A stretch of DNA of 5,722 nt, taken from contig CADBMO010000119.1 of NCBI GenBank assembly GCA_902795755.1, forward strand, positions 1-5,722, given 5' to 3'. This stretch comes from an uncultured Erysipelotrichaceae bacterium (GTDB lineage: Bacteria > Bacillota_I > Bacilli_A > RF39 > UBA660). The notes under the pieces were generated by a model, which made no database searches, was not told the DNA's origin, and saw only the letters and a program-made list of their open reading frames with translations. This document shows, in pieces, positions 4,892-5,722 of the stretch. Numbering within the stretch: position 1 is the first letter of the stretch; each line of letters starts with the position of its first letter. The position numbers and the translations under genes are program-made.

Positions 4892-5722
4892 TTATAAAGG
4901 GTTTACATGTATTACCGTTAAGTATATCTCATCTATTTCTTTATCTATTTCCTTTTCTAAAGTGTTAGCAATATCATGGCTATCAAAGGTTGACATATTA
5001 CCATCTACATATATGGTAAATGATATTTGATAGCGATACCCTACAGGAGTTGAATTAAAATGTATAACTTTTTTTATTTCTTTATGTCTTTTAATTATTT
5101 TATATACTTCATCTTTTACTTCTTCATCAATACTTTTATCCATCAAAACATCATATGATTCTCTAAATATTTTAAGTGCACTTACAAATATCCAAATAGA
5201 AATAATTATTCCTGTTATACCATCAAATACATATAACCCTTTTAGTGATAAAATAATTGATACTAAGTTTAATAAAGTAAGAAGTATATCATTTCTATGA
5301 TCTATAGAATTAGCATGCAATAATAAATCATGTTCTTTTTTAGACACTTTATCAGTATACAAAAATAAAAATAACTTAACTAATATAGTAATTATACAAA
5401 CAATGACTAACCACACCGAAAAAGTATAACTCTTTCCATTTATTATTGATAATAATGAATTTTTAAACAAAAAGAAAACGGTTACAAACATAACAACACT
5501 AATTAGCATTGAATAAATATACTCTGCTTTACCATGACCTAAATTATGATCATCATCAGATGGTTTACTTGCTATCTTATTACCAATAAATGTCATTATA
5601 GATGAAAAAATATCTCCTGCACTATTTAGTGCATCTGCAATCATTGCTTGTGACCCAGTAATAAGACCAATAACGCCTTTTATTATTAGAAGGAATATAT
5701 TTCCTACTATACCAAATATACT
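4892..5722 (-). CDS. Cation diffusion facilitator family exporter (5' end outside window)
   Basis: A membrane antiporter of the cation diffusion facilitator family that exports divalent metal ions in exchange for protons. The frame stays open to the window edge, giving 276 visible residues. The visible start (SIFGIVGNIF) is already in helix 1, so perhaps 10-20 residues are missing. Six hydrophobic segments are followed by the usual cytoplasmic dimerisation domain from about residue 191, ending in TVIHVNP. Site-A residues are Asn33 and Asp37 in helix 2 (ADALNSAGD) and Asp141 and Asp145 in helix 5 (DHRND). GHGKAEYI (about 62-69) is a family hallmark. The N-D/D-D set fits manganese-type members better than the His-containing zinc types; that reading is inference. 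No metal-responsive regulator is in the window. The promoter lies beyond the edge. Confidence 0.93.
   Translation of the reverse strand, partial: SIFGIVGNIFLLIIKGVIGLITGSQAMIADALNSAGDIFSSIMTFIGNKIASKPSDDDHNLGHGKAEYIYSMLISVVMFVTVFFLFKNSLLSIINGKSYTFSVWLVIVCIITILVKLFLFLYTDKVSKKEHDLLLHANSIDHRNDILLTLLNLVSIILSLKGLYVFDGITGIIISIWIFVSALKIFRESYDVLMDKSIDEEVKDEVYKIIKRHKEIKKVIHFNSTPVGYRYQISFTIYVDGNMSTFDSHDIANTLEKEIDKEIDEIYLTVIHVNPL

Noticed and set aside
5642..5644. ATG at 5642-5644 as the true start of the cation exporter
   Set aside because: The frame continues upstream to the window edge and encodes typical helix-1 sequence of the family, so this methionine is internal.

Overview
The window looks like chromosomal DNA of a very AT-rich member of the Bacillota, probably an uncultivated, gut-type Bacilli lineage. 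That lineage is inferred from the base composition, the strong AGGAGG-type ribosome binding sites, and the family variants present. All nine genes lie on the minus strand. No tRNA, rRNA, CRISPR array, insertion sequence or integrase was seen. The standard bacterial code fits: every tryptophan visible in the proteins is TGG, and TGA acts as the stop of one gene.

Read in the direction of transcription (high to low coordinates), the window holds four single-gene units followed by one operon. They are: the 5'-truncated end of a cation diffusion facilitator exporter (4892-5722); a protein of four degenerate ~62-residue repeats (4023-4835); a TtcA-family tRNA sulfurtransferase (3157-3981); a small two-helix membrane protein of unknown role (2710-3096); and then a five-gene operon. 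The operon (17-2664) runs rhomboid protease, metallo-beta-lactamase-fold hydrolase, lipoprotein with a thioredoxin-like fold, unknown 111-residue protein, and DNA-3-methyladenine glycosylase I (tag). It ends in a palindromic terminator. Within it, genes are joined by short gaps or overlaps, and two stop codons are part of the next gene's Shine-Dalgarno sequence (TAGGAGG).

The gene content is mostly housekeeping. I see no defence system, mobile element or biosynthetic cluster. The most unusual thing is how the gene boundaries are built. Three single-gene units and the operon end with the stop codon in or at the loop of the terminator hairpin. At all four boundaries between transcription units, the next gene's predicted promoter overlaps the upstream terminator, in some cases with the -35 box inside the hairpin arm. 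Two promoters are placed so that the mRNA would begin at the Shine-Dalgarno sequence itself. Almost no base between genes lacks an assignable role.

Other points worth attention are the free-standing four-repeat protein with its own strong promoter, and the thioredoxin-fold lipoprotein that has lost its CxxC active site but kept the cis-proline.
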